Assembly: GCA_023421735.1 (NCBI GenBank)
Contig: JAEZSP010000013.1
Location: forward strand, 1-64,000
Source: Bacillota bacterium
GTDB lineage: Bacteria; Bacillota_A; Clostridia; Christensenellales; Aristaeellaceae
DNA length: 64,000 bases
Direction: 5' to 3'
In this document: one piece after another, positions 1 to 8,081 of the stretch
How positions within the stretch are numbered: position 1 is the first letter of the stretch
Layout of the letters: each line of letters opens with the position of its first letter
The notes under the pieces: generated by a model
Told to the model about the DNA's origin: nothing
Database searches by the model: none
What the model saw: only the letters and a program-made list of their open reading frames with translations
Program-made: the position numbers and the translations under genes

Positions 1-30
1 GCTTTTACGGTGGCGGGTTGGATAATTTTA

Positions 31-76
31 ACGCCCTGTCGGCGCGCGCTGACGGGGCGTTTTTCTTCGTTTTTTG
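31..76 (+). terminator. Rho-independent terminator of a gene left of the window
   Basis: A hairpin with 10-bp arms (ACGCCCTGTC pairing with GACGGGGCGT, one G-T pair) is followed by a broken T run. It is oriented for plus-strand transcription, so it probably ends a gene lying before base 1. One plus frame runs from the window edge to a TAA at 23-25, but it is too short to identify. Confidence 0.75.
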
Positions 77-120
77 CATGTCACAGAATCCGCACTAGAC
101 GTGATACGGAATTCGCGCCG

Positions 121-621
121 CTACACCAATTTGACGGAAAACAAGAGAACCAAAAGATAGGCGACGACAAAGGAAGGCACCGCGCCGAGGATCGCGTCGT
201 AAACCGTGACCGTCGGGTCAATGAGCGTCTTTCTCTTCCATGCGCAGTACATGCCCAAAAGCGAGCCCAGTATAAACGACAGAACCAGCGCGATGGAGGA
301 GACGAGCAGCGTCCAGGCGAGCGCGTCGCCCACCACCTGCATGACCGGCGTCTTAAACTGCATCGACACGCCGAAATTGCCCTGCATCAATCCCCAGACG
401 TAGCGAACGTACTGAATATAGACGGGCACCGTCGGGTCGAAGTTGAGCATCGCCCGGGCGCGGATCATCGCGTCCTCGAGCCCCATGCCCATATTGCGCT
501 GCAGTTCCATTGCGAGCGTCTCGACAGGGTCTCCGGGCATGGTACGGATGACCACAAATGTGATCGTCGAGGAGAAGATGATCGTCAGAAAGACCAGAAG
601 CAACCGTTTCAGCCATACCAC
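121..621 (-). pseudogene. Truncated DppB-type peptide ABC transporter permease (N-terminal half)
   Basis: This encodes the first 166 residues of a binding-protein-dependent transport inner-membrane protein of the DppB/OppB family, normally about 310-330 residues. The first membrane segment, the periplasmic loop with the MPGDP motif (a DppB hallmark), and the next two to three helices are present. The frame ends with TAG right after the segment FSVKL, where the family normally continues with a Gly-Trp-Leu-Pro turn and the conserved cytoplasmic loop. The remaining 120 bases of the window encode no C-terminal half in any frame; they hold a terminator for the other strand. A GTG at 619-621, eight bases after GGAGG, is the likely start. 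It follows the substrate-binding protein gene, so it is the remnant of a peptide transporter operon. A contig artefact cannot be excluded. Confidence 0.75.
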
Positions 622-662
622 ATGCTTCGCCTCCAAATGCGTTTTCGGATGTGACCATATGA

Positions 663-694
663 TCCGCCCGGAAATGCCTCCATCTCCGGGCGGA
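663..694 (-). terminator. Intercistronic hairpin downstream of the substrate-binding protein gene
   Basis: Perfect 10-bp inverted repeat TCCGCCCGGA / TCCGGGCGGA with a 12-base loop and no U run. It lies between the binding-protein gene and the permease remnant. Such stems commonly stabilise the upstream message or attenuate read-through, which fits the high demand for binding protein over permease. Confidence 0.5.
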
Positions 695-818
695 CGAGAT
701 GCGCGTCAAGGCGCTCCCGTATTGCTCCCGCGTGCGCGGGGCGACCGGTTGTCCGCAAAAGCCTGTTTTGCGCATCCCCGGCGCGCCCGTGCGTGCGGGA
801 TTTTGTGAGAGGGTTGCC

Positions 819-2630
819 TTAATCCTCCGTGAAGTAGAGGTAGCCGCACTTGAGCAGGCGACCATAGGCGCGCATGTGGCCCATATACCATGCCCAGTGG
901 TTGCCGTCGAGCGGATAGCCAGCGAGCTTCGGATTGTGAATCTTCATCGGCGCGTACTTTTCGCCGATGGGAAGCACGAACAGTTGCTCGTTCTCCATCT
1001 TCATCATGGTCTGAACGGCCGTAGCCGCTTCCTCGGAGGTGCCGTAGAACATCTTCGCGAGCTGCTCGCGGACGTTGATGACGGTGCCGTCCTTCATGGT
1101 GATTTCGATCTTGAGGTCGGAGGGCGAACCCTGCGGGTTCAGGCCGATGCGGCTGTTGGACCAGAGGTAGATGCCCGAATAGGCTTCCCACGGGCCGCGC
1201 TGCGTCGTGCCGCCGCGGAAATCGCAGGCGATCTGATGATCGCCGTTGTTGATGTACTCCCAGTAGGACGAAAGCTCCATGGCGTTGAAGGTGGACTTAA
1301 TGCCGTATTCATCGAGCATCAGAGAAGCAGCTTCGCCGCAGGCGAAGAAGATCGGCCAGCTGTTCATCGAGGAGACCTCGATCGTTACCGTCTCGCCCTT
1401 TTCGTTCTGCCAGTAGCCGTCCTTGCCGCGCGTCCAGCCGATGGAGGTCAGAAGCTCGTCTGCCTTCTCGTAATTGGGCACGTATTCGGTCAACTGCGCC
1501 TTCAGTTCGTCCGTCATGTACGCGTCGCGCCAGAGGGGCGTAAGGCCGGTGGCGTAGTAATCCGGGGGCATCGTGCCGGGTTCGGCGATTTCAAGGAGCA
1601 GTTCGCGGTCGACGATGAACGCGAATGCCTGGCGCACTTCCACGATGTCCATGGGGTACTTGAGGATGTTGAACTCAAACGCAGGCTGGCCGAGGTCCGG
1701 AACCCACATGGTTACCATGTCGGGGTTGTTTTCCTCAAGCTGTTTGAAAAGGTCGGGCGTCAGGCCGTGCGGCTCGGTATCGTAGCCGCCCTGCATGACG
1801 GTTGCGAGATAGGCTTCTGCGGATACGTAGCGCTGGATGCGCACGTGGTCGATGTATACCTTATCCGCGTTCCAGTAATAGGGGTTCTTGGTGAGCATGA
1901 TCTCGTTGGCGTTGACGGATTCCACGTAATATGCGCTGTTGGTGCGCATGGTGGTGATGTCCGGCAGCCACTTATAGCAATCCTCGCGCAGCGAGATGAG
2001 CGCTTCCTGATCCGCCGCAGGCACGGAGTAGATCATCTGCGTCTCGTCCCACGTGCGGTTCTCGAGATACTTCGCGGCCTCGTCGGCCCACTTGCCGTAC
2101 TCCTGATAGCCCATTTCGATGCGCAGGTTATAAGCCATGCGGGGCAGGAGCTCGGAGTAGGTGTGCCAGGTGAAGGCCACCGTGCGGTCGTCGAGTGCTT
2201 CCACCTTGGTCAGATACTGCCAGACGGAGTCGCTGACCATGAAGCGCATGTTGTAGTTGCACACCACGTCCTGCGCGGTCAAGGTGGTGCCATCCGACCA
2301 TTTCGCGTTCTCGCGGAGCACGACGATGGTGCGGTTCTCTTCGTCCTGATAGCTGGATTCTGCGAGGAAGTACGCATAGTGCTCTTCCGGCACAGGCGCG
2401 TATTCCACAAGACGGTCGTACATGTACTCCATCGATCCGGGCGCGCCGGAGGTCGTGAGCACATTGCCGTTGATGGCTGGCGGCGGATCAAAGTAATCGG
2501 AAATGGTCAGGGTTCCGCCCTGCATGGGCGTACCTTCCTTGACGAGCTCACCCTCCTCGGCGAGCGCGGGCGCCATCGAGATAAGAATCAGGAAAAGCGC
2601 CACAAGTATAGATAGAGCCTTGCGTACCAT
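819..2630 (-). CDS. Family 5 (DppA/OppA-type) extracellular solute-binding protein
   Basis: A 603-residue protein of the SBP_bac_5 family, which captures peptides (or, in some clades, nickel or oligosaccharides) outside the cell for an ABC importer. The start at 2630 follows GAGGAGGGG at good spacing and gives a clear Sec signal peptide (about residues 1-25, ending in the ALAEE region). There is no lipobox cysteine, so unlike most Gram-positive binding proteins it is not obviously a lipoprotein. Recognisable family segments include the LAESSY-type region near residue 80, TAQDVV and a KNPYYW segment. The following permease gene is truncated, so this protein may be orphaned or may serve another importer. 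It lies beside URO-D-like and AraC genes, which suggests a common substrate, but this is only inferred. Confidence 0.9.
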   Translation of the reverse strand: MVRKALSILVALFLILISMAPALAEEGELVKEGTPMQGGTLTISDYFDPPPAINGNVLTTSGAPGSMEYMYDRLVEYAPVPEEHYAYFLAESSYQDEENRTIVVLRENAKWSDGTTLTAQDVVCNYNMRFMVSDSVWQYLTKVEALDDRTVAFTWHTYSELLPRMAYNLRIEMGYQEYGKWADEAAKYLENRTWDETQMIYSVPAADQEALISLREDCYKWLPDITTMRTNSAYYVESVNANEIMLTKNPYYWNADKVYIDHVRIQRYVSAEAYLATVMQGGYDTEPHGLTPDLFKQLEENNPDMVTMWVPDLGQPAFEFNILKYPMDIVEVRQAFAFIVDRELLLEIAEPGTMPPDYYATGLTPLWRDAYMTDELKAQLTEYVPNYEKADELLTSIGWTRGKDGYWQNEKGETVTIEVSSMNSWPIFFACGEAASLMLDEYGIKSTFNAMELSSYWEYINNGDHQIACDFRGGTTQRGPWEAYSGIYLWSNSRIGLNPQGSPSDLKIEITMKDGTVINVREQLAKMFYGTSEEAATAVQTMMKMENEQLFVLPIGEKYAPMKIHNPKLAGYPLDGNHWAWYMGHMRAYGRLLKCGYLYFTED

Positions 2631-2673
2631 GATTTCCCCTCCTCGTTCTATTAAACGGCCGAGCATCGACCGC

Positions 2674-3720
2674 TCAAATCAGTTTGCGAATCGCCGCTTC
2701 CCCATAGCGGAACACCTCGTCGAAGAGCGCCTCGAGGCTCGCGATCGGCGTGTCCCCCGTTGTGCCGTTTCCCAGCGTGAACAGAAACCGCCCGTCGGCG
2801 CGCGCATAAGCGTCCACGATATTTCGCACTTCGGCGCGCACTTCCTCGGCTGTCCCGTAGGGGATGACCCGCTGCACGTCGAACCCCGCCCAGATGGCGA
2901 TTTTACCGCCGAATTTGCGCGCGATTTCGCGTTCTTCCATGGTATATTTTTGAATGGGATGAATGACGTCGATCCCGATGTCAATGAACTTGGGCAGAAA
3001 TTCCGTGATGTTTCCGCACGTGTGGAGCCAGAAATGCATGCCAAGCTCGTGGGCCTTATCCACGACTTCTTTGTAATACGGAAAAAAGAATTCGTCGAAG
3101 ATTTTCCCGCTGAAAAAAACGCTCGTCTGCGTGCCCAAATCGTCGCTTGTGAAAATGCCGTCGAGGTTTAGCTCCGCCTTTGCGCGCTCGAGCATGCGCT
3201 TATAGAAATCCGTCATCTTCCGGAAAAGCGCGTGCACCGCCTCCGGATACTCGTAAAAATCGGTCAGGGCGTTCTCCATGCCCCGGATCGACCAAAATCG
3301 CTCGAAGAAAAAGTACCACCAGCAGCCGATCCGATACCGCCCGTCGTCCGGTGGGGACTGCGGAATGAGGGCCGGATAGTCGGCCGAGGGAAAGTCACCC
3401 AGGAGCGCGTCGAGCTGCACGTCCCAGTCCTCAACGATGCCGTCGGAATCAAGGGCGCCGCCCTTTGAGACTGCGTCTTTCCAGCTCCACCGATAGGAGG
3501 GGTCGCTTGCAGGCGCGTCGTACACCTGTGGAATCTGAAGCCAGATCGGCAAAAAGTCCTGCGGATACTGATTCAGAATGGATTGAATCTGTTCGGGCGC
3601 GGAAAAGGCCCCCGGATGAATCCAGAAGTGGAGCATGACGGGTACCCGTCCTGCGGCGCCGCGTCCCTCGACGACACGCCGTATTTCCTCTCGTGTCAGC
3701 GCCGTATCGTTTGTTTGCAT
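2674..3720 (-). CDS. URO-D superfamily protein (MtaA/CmuA-like methyltransferase fold)
   Basis: A 348-residue member of the uroporphyrinogen decarboxylase superfamily. The HTCGN motif (about residue 239) matches the His-x-Cys zinc site of corrinoid methyltransferases such as MtaA and CmuA rather than a haem-pathway HemE, and the segment around WAGFDVQ with PYGT matches the URO-D-like clade common in Clostridia. The expected third zinc ligand (a later cysteine) is not evident. No corrinoid protein gene is nearby, so the methyl-transfer role is an analogy only. It starts at ATG 3720 behind AAGGCGG. It is transcribed with the binding-protein gene that follows 44 bases downstream, and is divergent from the AraC-type regulator. 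A second, more distant URO-D-type gene lies on the other side of that regulator. Confidence 0.8.
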   Translation of the reverse strand: MQTNDTALTREEIRRVVEGRGAAGRVPVMLHFWIHPGAFSAPEQIQSILNQYPQDFLPIWLQIPQVYDAPASDPSYRWSWKDAVSKGGALDSDGIVEDWDVQLDALLGDFPSADYPALIPQSPPDDGRYRIGCWWYFFFERFWSIRGMENALTDFYEYPEAVHALFRKMTDFYKRMLERAKAELNLDGIFTSDDLGTQTSVFFSGKIFDEFFFPYYKEVVDKAHELGMHFWLHTCGNITEFLPKFIDIGIDVIHPIQKYTMEEREIARKFGGKIAIWAGFDVQRVIPYGTAEEVRAEVRNIVDAYARADGRFLFTLGNGTTGDTPIASLEALFDEVFRYGEAAIRKLI

Positions 3721-4027
3721 GTGTCCGTACCGCCTTGATAAATGTTGATCTCAATAATGGACGTTCGTTTTTGCTTATTCCGCATTTTTCGGCAAAAATC
3801 ATTCAAAACGCGAACGATTCTGCATGTGATTCGTCATTAAAATCCGCCGTTATTTCCAGATTGTTTTCTAAAATGCCCATAATAATTCATGAAACAGCAT
3901 ATGCATGTAAACTGATAATTGACATATACCATCTTTTATGTTAGCATTGTAGCATCGTTTGAAAAAACGTGCAATCCAATCCGTTGACGTGTTTCTCACA
4001 GATATTGATTCAGAGGAAGCGGGTAAT
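3721..4027. other. Divergent intergenic region between URO-D-like gene and araC-type gene
   Basis: About 300 bases of unusually AT-rich sequence for this window. It contains the plus-strand promoter at 3919-3947 and must contain the minus-strand promoter of the URO-D/binding-protein operon, which I could not place confidently. As the space between an AraC regulator and a divergent catabolic operon, it is the expected site of operator sequences. No convincing direct repeats were found by eye. Confidence 0.5.
3919..3947 (+). promoter_or_regulatory. Sigma-A-like promoter of the araC-type regulator
   Basis: TTGACA (-35) and TAGCAT (-10) with 17-bp spacing. Transcription would start near 3954, giving a 5' leader of about 75 bases to the ATG at 4028 and arguing against the upstream in-frame TTG at 3959 as the start. 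Confidence 0.55.
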
Positions 4028-4927
4028 ATGCGGGACATTCAGGAGTTCAATCCATACGTTACATATGTCAATCACGGCGAACTGCGTCCCGGTATGGTGG
4101 TCGACGAGCGCATGGTCATGTGGTACGAGCTGGAATTTATCACAGATTGTGGCCCGGGTGCAGGTTGCGTGACGCTTGACCAGTTCATTCCGATTCATAA
4201 GGGCTCGGTGTTTTTTCGGCATCCGGGCGACGTGGTGCGCGGCGTGCCGCCCTATTCCTATACAGCCATTCTGTTTGATGTCTTCTACGATCCGGATATG
4301 GAGCCCTATTACGCCATCGGCGCGCGCTGTATGCTTTCGCTGGTCGACCTTTCCTTTCTGCGGCTGTGTGCCAAGCGGGATCGTGCGTTTGGCCTTCTGC
4401 ACGACATTCCGCCGACGTTGCGCGTGAACGATTTCGAGGCGTTTCAGAAGCCCTTTCTCGAGGCCGCCGCGCTCTTCGCGGGGCAGAGCGGCGATTATCA
4501 GTTTTACGCAAAGGCGCTTTTGTATCAACTGCTCATGCTCGTCCACCGGGAGGCGAGTGCCTCCAAGTGCGTGCTGCGCGAACAGTCGGCCGCCGTGACG
4601 GACGCCAGGACCTATATGGAGGCGAATTACATGCGCCCGATTACGCTTGAGACGCTTGCGCACCGGGAATCCATGAGTCGCGAGCATTTTTGCCGTCTTT
4701 TTAAACGGCATGTCGGCGCGACGCCCATACAGTATCTCACGTCCCTGCGCATGTTCCATGCAAAACATCTGCTCATCATGAACAAGGAGCCCATGGAGGT
4801 CATTGCCGCGCGCTGCGGCTACCAGAACGTCAACTATTTTTACATGGCGTTTCGGAAAAACACGGGTGTGACCCCATCCAATTACAGAAAGGGCGCGGTG
4901 ATTGAGGATGCGCCCGTCAGGAGATGA
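4028..4927 (+). CDS. AraC-family transcriptional regulator
   Basis: A 299-residue regulator. The N-terminal 170 residues form a cupin-like sensing domain, and the last 100 residues carry the two helix-turn-helix motifs of the AraC/XylS family, including the hallmark AARCGYQNVNYFYMAFRK stretch near residue 250. The ATG at 4028 follows GAGGAAGCGGG. An in-frame TTG 69 bases upstream has no ribosome site and almost coincides with the predicted transcript start, so it was rejected. Its stop overlaps the ribosome-binding site of the next gene, so the two are co-transcribed. By position it probably controls the flanking URO-D-like genes and the binding-protein gene in response to a carbon or methyl compound; the ligand is unknown. 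Confidence 0.92.
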   Translation: MRDIQEFNPYVTYVNHGELRPGMVVDERMVMWYELEFITDCGPGAGCVTLDQFIPIHKGSVFFRHPGDVVRGVPPYSYTAILFDVFYDPDMEPYYAIGARCMLSLVDLSFLRLCAKRDRAFGLLHDIPPTLRVNDFEAFQKPFLEAAALFAGQSGDYQFYAKALLYQLLMLVHREASASKCVLREQSAAVTDARTYMEANYMRPITLETLAHRESMSREHFCRLFKRHVGATPIQYLTSLRMFHAKHLLIMNKEPMEVIAARCGYQNVNYFYMAFRKNTGVTPSNYRKGAVIEDAPVRR

Positions 4928-4931
4928 TTTG

Positions 4932-6155
4932 ATGACGCAGAAGGATCGATTGCGGCTGCGCGCACTGGCGCAAAGACAGCTCGAACTGGCGCACAGCGAC
5001 GAAAACCGCATGCTTGAAAAGGAATGGATGCGCCACGGCGACATGAAGGCGGACACCCGGCCGATGTTTCGGGCGGAGCTTTGGACGTTTGAAGAAGACA
5101 TCCTCCCGCCGCTCATGCAATGCGAGGACGAGCAGGCGCGCAAAGTCGAGGCAATGTTGCTGCGCAATGTCGTCAATCATGAATTATTCCGCGACGATAC
5201 CCTCGTTCCCGACCATATCACCATTCGTCCGCAGGGATGGTTCATTCCCTTCGGCCTGAAGGTGGCGCGCGAGGAAACCGGGAGCCTCGGACATCGGTTC
5301 ATTCCGCACATCGAGGATTTGGAGGCGGATTTTGAAAAACTCGGCCCGTCGCAATACGGCGTCGAGAAAGAAAAAGCCGCGCGCGACGCGGAATATCTCG
5401 GCGAACTTTTCGGCGACATCCTGCCGATTCGCCCGGATGGGTTCTCACTGTACGCCTCGCCCATGCAGGACATCGTGCACATCATGTCGATGGAGGATAT
5501 GTTTATCGCCATGTATGACGCGCCGGTTCTATTCCATCGCATGATGGAGATGTTGATCAGCGACTATGAGGCTTTTTTCTGCATGCTTGCGCGCGAAAAT
5601 CTGCTGACGAGTGCGGCCCGCGCCCAACACCTCGCGCAGGGCAGCTACTGCTTTACGACCGACCTGCCGGATCAAAAGGAAGCCGCGGCTTTGAAGGATA
5701 TGTGGCTTTATATGGATTCGCAGGAGACGAGCGGGGTCTCTCCGGAAATGTACCGCACGTTTGTCTTCCCATACTACCTCAGGCTCATGAACCGCGCGGG
5801 ACTTGTGTCATACGGCTGCTGTGAGGCGGTACATGCCATTTGGCCGGGCTGTCTCTCGACGGTTCCGAACATCCGAAAGGTGTCGATTTCGCCGTGGTGC
5901 GATGAGGAAAAGATGGGCGAGGCGCTCCAAAGCCGAAAGACCGTGTACCTCAGAAAGCCTTCGCCCAACCTTTTGGGCGTCGGCGATCAGCTCAACGAGG
6001 AAGCGGTGGTGGCCCATTTCCGGCACACGGCAAAATGCGCGAGCGGGTGTAAACTTGAAATTGCCGTGCGCGACGTGTATCGCGTCGGCACCTGGCAAAA
6101 GGTCCGTCGCTATGTCGAACTCGCCCGAGAGGGTCTCTCCGACTACACCCCATAG
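4932..6155 (+). CDS. URO-D-superfamily-like protein, second paralogue type
   Basis: A 407-residue protein related to the uroporphyrinogen-decarboxylase-like fold, of a clade marked by the YGCCEAVH segment (about residue 298) followed by the NIRKVSISPWCD segment. The pair of cysteines in YGCCE takes the place of the His-x-Cys zinc site of the other URO-D-like protein in this locus, so metal binding is plausible but unproven. ATG 4932 follows CAGGAG. It is four bases from the araC-type stop and clearly in the same operon. Co-occurrence of AraC, two URO-D-type proteins and a solute-binding protein resembles methyl-transfer or demethylation islands of anaerobic gut Clostridia, but no corrinoid subunit is present here. 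Substrate unknown. Confidence 0.75.
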   Translation: MTQKDRLRLRALAQRQLELAHSDENRMLEKEWMRHGDMKADTRPMFRAELWTFEEDILPPLMQCEDEQARKVEAMLLRNVVNHELFRDDTLVPDHITIRPQGWFIPFGLKVAREETGSLGHRFIPHIEDLEADFEKLGPSQYGVEKEKAARDAEYLGELFGDILPIRPDGFSLYASPMQDIVHIMSMEDMFIAMYDAPVLFHRMMEMLISDYEAFFCMLARENLLTSAARAQHLAQGSYCFTTDLPDQKEAAALKDMWLYMDSQETSGVSPEMYRTFVFPYYLRLMNRAGLVSYGCCEAVHAIWPGCLSTVPNIRKVSISPWCDEEKMGEALQSRKTVYLRKPSPNLLGVGDQLNEEAVVAHFRHTAKCASGCKLEIAVRDVYRVGTWQKVRRYVELAREGLSDYTP

Positions 6156-6160
6156 CAAAA

Positions 6161-6196
6161 TCGGATCGCGTGGGGCTGAGTCCCCGCGCGATCCGA
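6161..6196. repeat. Palindromic repeat, P-type module
   Basis: A hairpin whose arms read TCGGATCGCG-t-GGGG and CCCCGCGCGATCCGA. It belongs to a family scattered in this window: an almost identical copy lies at 30039-30074 and relatives lie at 34553, 34701, 37239, 52097 and 63189. Here it follows the last gene of an operon and may also work as a convergent terminator. A second, weaker stem (GCCCGG/CCGGGC) follows at 6249-6270. Confidence 0.75.
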
Positions 6197-6271
6197 CGGA
6201 TGAAGGATATATGTTTGGGATTCCAGACCATGGTTCCTTTGGCGGGAGCCCGGTGGCTTTGCCTCCGGGCG

Positions 6272-7987
6272 TTATTTCTGCGTCTTTGCCCAGCTGTCCT
6301 TGAGCGGTACGGTACGGTTGAAAACCGGCGCGTCGGGCGTGGAAGCGGGGTCCTTGCAGAAATAACCCATGCGCAAAAACTGATAGACGGTGCCCACGGG
6401 CGCTTCCGCCGCAAACGGCTCGCAGAATCCCCTGCACGCTGTGAGCGAATCGGGATTGACGCGCGTCATGAAGTCCGCAGTGGGAGCGGGTTCTTCGGGC
6501 TCCGCGCCCTCTTCGGTGACGACCGTTTCAACGGCTGCCGCCGCGTCGTGTTCGAGGAGGATCGGCTCGTAGAGCCGGAACTCGCACGCGCAGGCATCCG
6601 TTTCGCTCAGCCAATGGAGCGTTCCCTTGACCTTGCGGTTTGCGCCCTCGCTGCCCGAGCGGCTGTCCATATCAACCGAGCAGATGACTTCTGTGATCTC
6701 GCCGGCTTCGTCCTTGACGAAGCGTTCGCACTTCACGATGTACGCGCCCTTCAGGCGTACTTCCTTGCCCGGCGCGAGGCGGAAGAATTTTTTGACGGGT
6801 TCCTCCATAAAGTCCTCGCGCTCGATGTAGCAGGTACCGGTGAAGTTGAGAATCCGGGTGCCCATTTCCGGGTGATCCGGGTGATTTTCCACCTCGAGCT
6901 CATCGACCTTACCTGCCGGCCAGTTTTCGAAGGTGACCTTCAGGGGATTTAAGACCGCCATGGTGCGCGCGGCGATGTCCCCCAGGGCTTCGCGCACACA
7001 GTGGTCCAGAAGACCGCCCTCCACCATGGAATCCGCCTTTGCGACGCCCACGCGGGAAAGGAAGTCCCGGATGGCGGCTGCGGGATAGCCGCGCCTGCGC
7101 ATCGCTGCGAGGGTCGGCATGCGCGGATCGTCCCAGCCCGACACGTAGCCCGATTCCACGAGCTTGCGCAGATGGCGCTTGGACATCACGGTGCGCTCGA
7201 TGTTCAGGCGCGCAAACTCGATCTGGCGCGGCGGCTGGGTGGTGAAGCCCGCCTGCCGCACAACCCAGTCGTAAAGCGGCCTGTGGATTTCGTATTCGAG
7301 AGAACAGAGCGAGTGTGAAATGCCCTCGATGGCGTCCTGCAAAGGATGCTGGAAGTCGTACATGGGGTAGATGCACCATGCGCCGCCCGTCTTGTGGTGA
7401 TGCACATGCATGATCCGGTAGATGGTTGGATCGCGCATCAAAACGTTGGGTGATGCCATGTCGATCTTCGCGCGCAAAACGCGGGAACCCGCCGGGAACT
7501 CGCCCGCGCGCATGCGGCGGAACAAATCGAGGTTTTCGGCGGCGGTGCGATTGCGATACGGGCTGTCGGTGCCCGGCTGCGTGAGCGTGCCGCGGTTTTT
7601 GCGCATTTCTTCGGGCGACTGGTCGTCGACATAGGCGACGCCCTTCTCGATCAGCCCGCACGCGATTTCATAGAGCTTTTCAAAAAAGTCGGAAGCAAAG
7701 TGAAGCTCATCCCACTCGAAGCCCAGCCAGCGGATGTCGTTTTCGATGTTCTCGACGAACACGGCATCCTCCTTGACAGGGTTCGTGTCGTCAAAGCGCA
7801 GGTTGCATTTGCCGCCATACTTTTGCGCGATGCCGAAGTCGATGCACAGTGCCTTTGCGTGGCCGATGTGCAAAAAACCGTTCGGCTCGGGCGGAAAGCG
7901 GGTACGTACATGGTCGAATCGCCCGCTTGCGAGATCCTCCTCGACAAATTCCTCGATAAAGTTTGCGGCGCGCCGTTCTTCTGACAT
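6272..7987 (-). CDS. glnS: Glutaminyl-tRNA synthetase
   Basis: A 571-residue class I aminoacyl-tRNA synthetase that charges tRNA-Gln with glutamine in the cytoplasm. The HIGH signature is at residues 40-43 (followed by AKAL), the PPEPNGFLHIGH context is diagnostic for the GlnRS/GluRS group, and VMSKRHL serves as the KMSKS loop near residue 270. The C-terminal beta-barrel anticodon-binding domain is complete, and the length agrees with bacterial GlnRS (about 550-570). Many Firmicutes lack GlnRS and make Gln-tRNA by amidation, so its presence is a useful lineage marker. ATG 7987 is preceded by AAAGGAGG. It is monocistronic, with an extended -10 promoter close upstream. Confidence 0.97.
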   Translation of the reverse strand: MSEERRAANFIEEFVEEDLASGRFDHVRTRFPPEPNGFLHIGHAKALCIDFGIAQKYGGKCNLRFDDTNPVKEDAVFVENIENDIRWLGFEWDELHFASDFFEKLYEIACGLIEKGVAYVDDQSPEEMRKNRGTLTQPGTDSPYRNRTAAENLDLFRRMRAGEFPAGSRVLRAKIDMASPNVLMRDPTIYRIMHVHHHKTGGAWCIYPMYDFQHPLQDAIEGISHSLCSLEYEIHRPLYDWVVRQAGFTTQPPRQIEFARLNIERTVMSKRHLRKLVESGYVSGWDDPRMPTLAAMRRRGYPAAAIRDFLSRVGVAKADSMVEGGLLDHCVREALGDIAARTMAVLNPLKVTFENWPAGKVDELEVENHPDHPEMGTRILNFTGTCYIEREDFMEEPVKKFFRLAPGKEVRLKGAYIVKCERFVKDEAGEITEVICSVDMDSRSGSEGANRKVKGTLHWLSETDACACEFRLYEPILLEHDAAAAVETVVTEEGAEPEEPAPTADFMTRVNPDSLTACRGFCEPFAAEAPVGTVYQFLRMGYFCKDPASTPDAPVFNRTVPLKDSWAKTQK

Positions 7988-8017
7988 ATGCGCAACCTCC
8001 TTTGATTCGTTTCAGGG

Positions 8018-8026
8018 ATTATAGCA
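8018..8026 (-). promoter_or_regulatory. Extended -10 promoter element for glnS
   Basis: On the minus strand a TGC-TATAAT extended -10 box lies about 30 bases before the glnS start. The -35 position (TGTTCA) is weak, as is typical for extended -10 promoters. There is no room for a T-box leader. Confidence 0.5.
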
Positions 8027-8081
8027 CCAAAATGATGCCATGAACAGCAAATTAGGGTAAATCTTAACGCTTGCCTCCGGA

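Noticed and set aside
2..25. 3' end of a gene on the plus strand at the window edge
   Set aside because: An open frame ends at TAA 23-25 just before a terminator, but eight codons are too few to support a feature.
699..2615. A 638-codon open frame on the plus strand opposite the binding-protein gene
   Set aside because: It mirrors the codon structure of the minus-strand binding-protein gene, lacks a ribosome site, and reads as His/Arg/Val-rich non-family sequence. High GC makes such antisense frames common.
3959..4027. TTG at 3959 as the start of the AraC regulator
   Set aside because: It almost coincides with the predicted transcription start and has no ribosome site, whereas ATG 4028 has GAGGAAGCGGG.
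7988..8081. T-box riboswitch before glnS
   Set aside because: The transcribed leader is only about 25 bases; no specifier or terminator structure fits.
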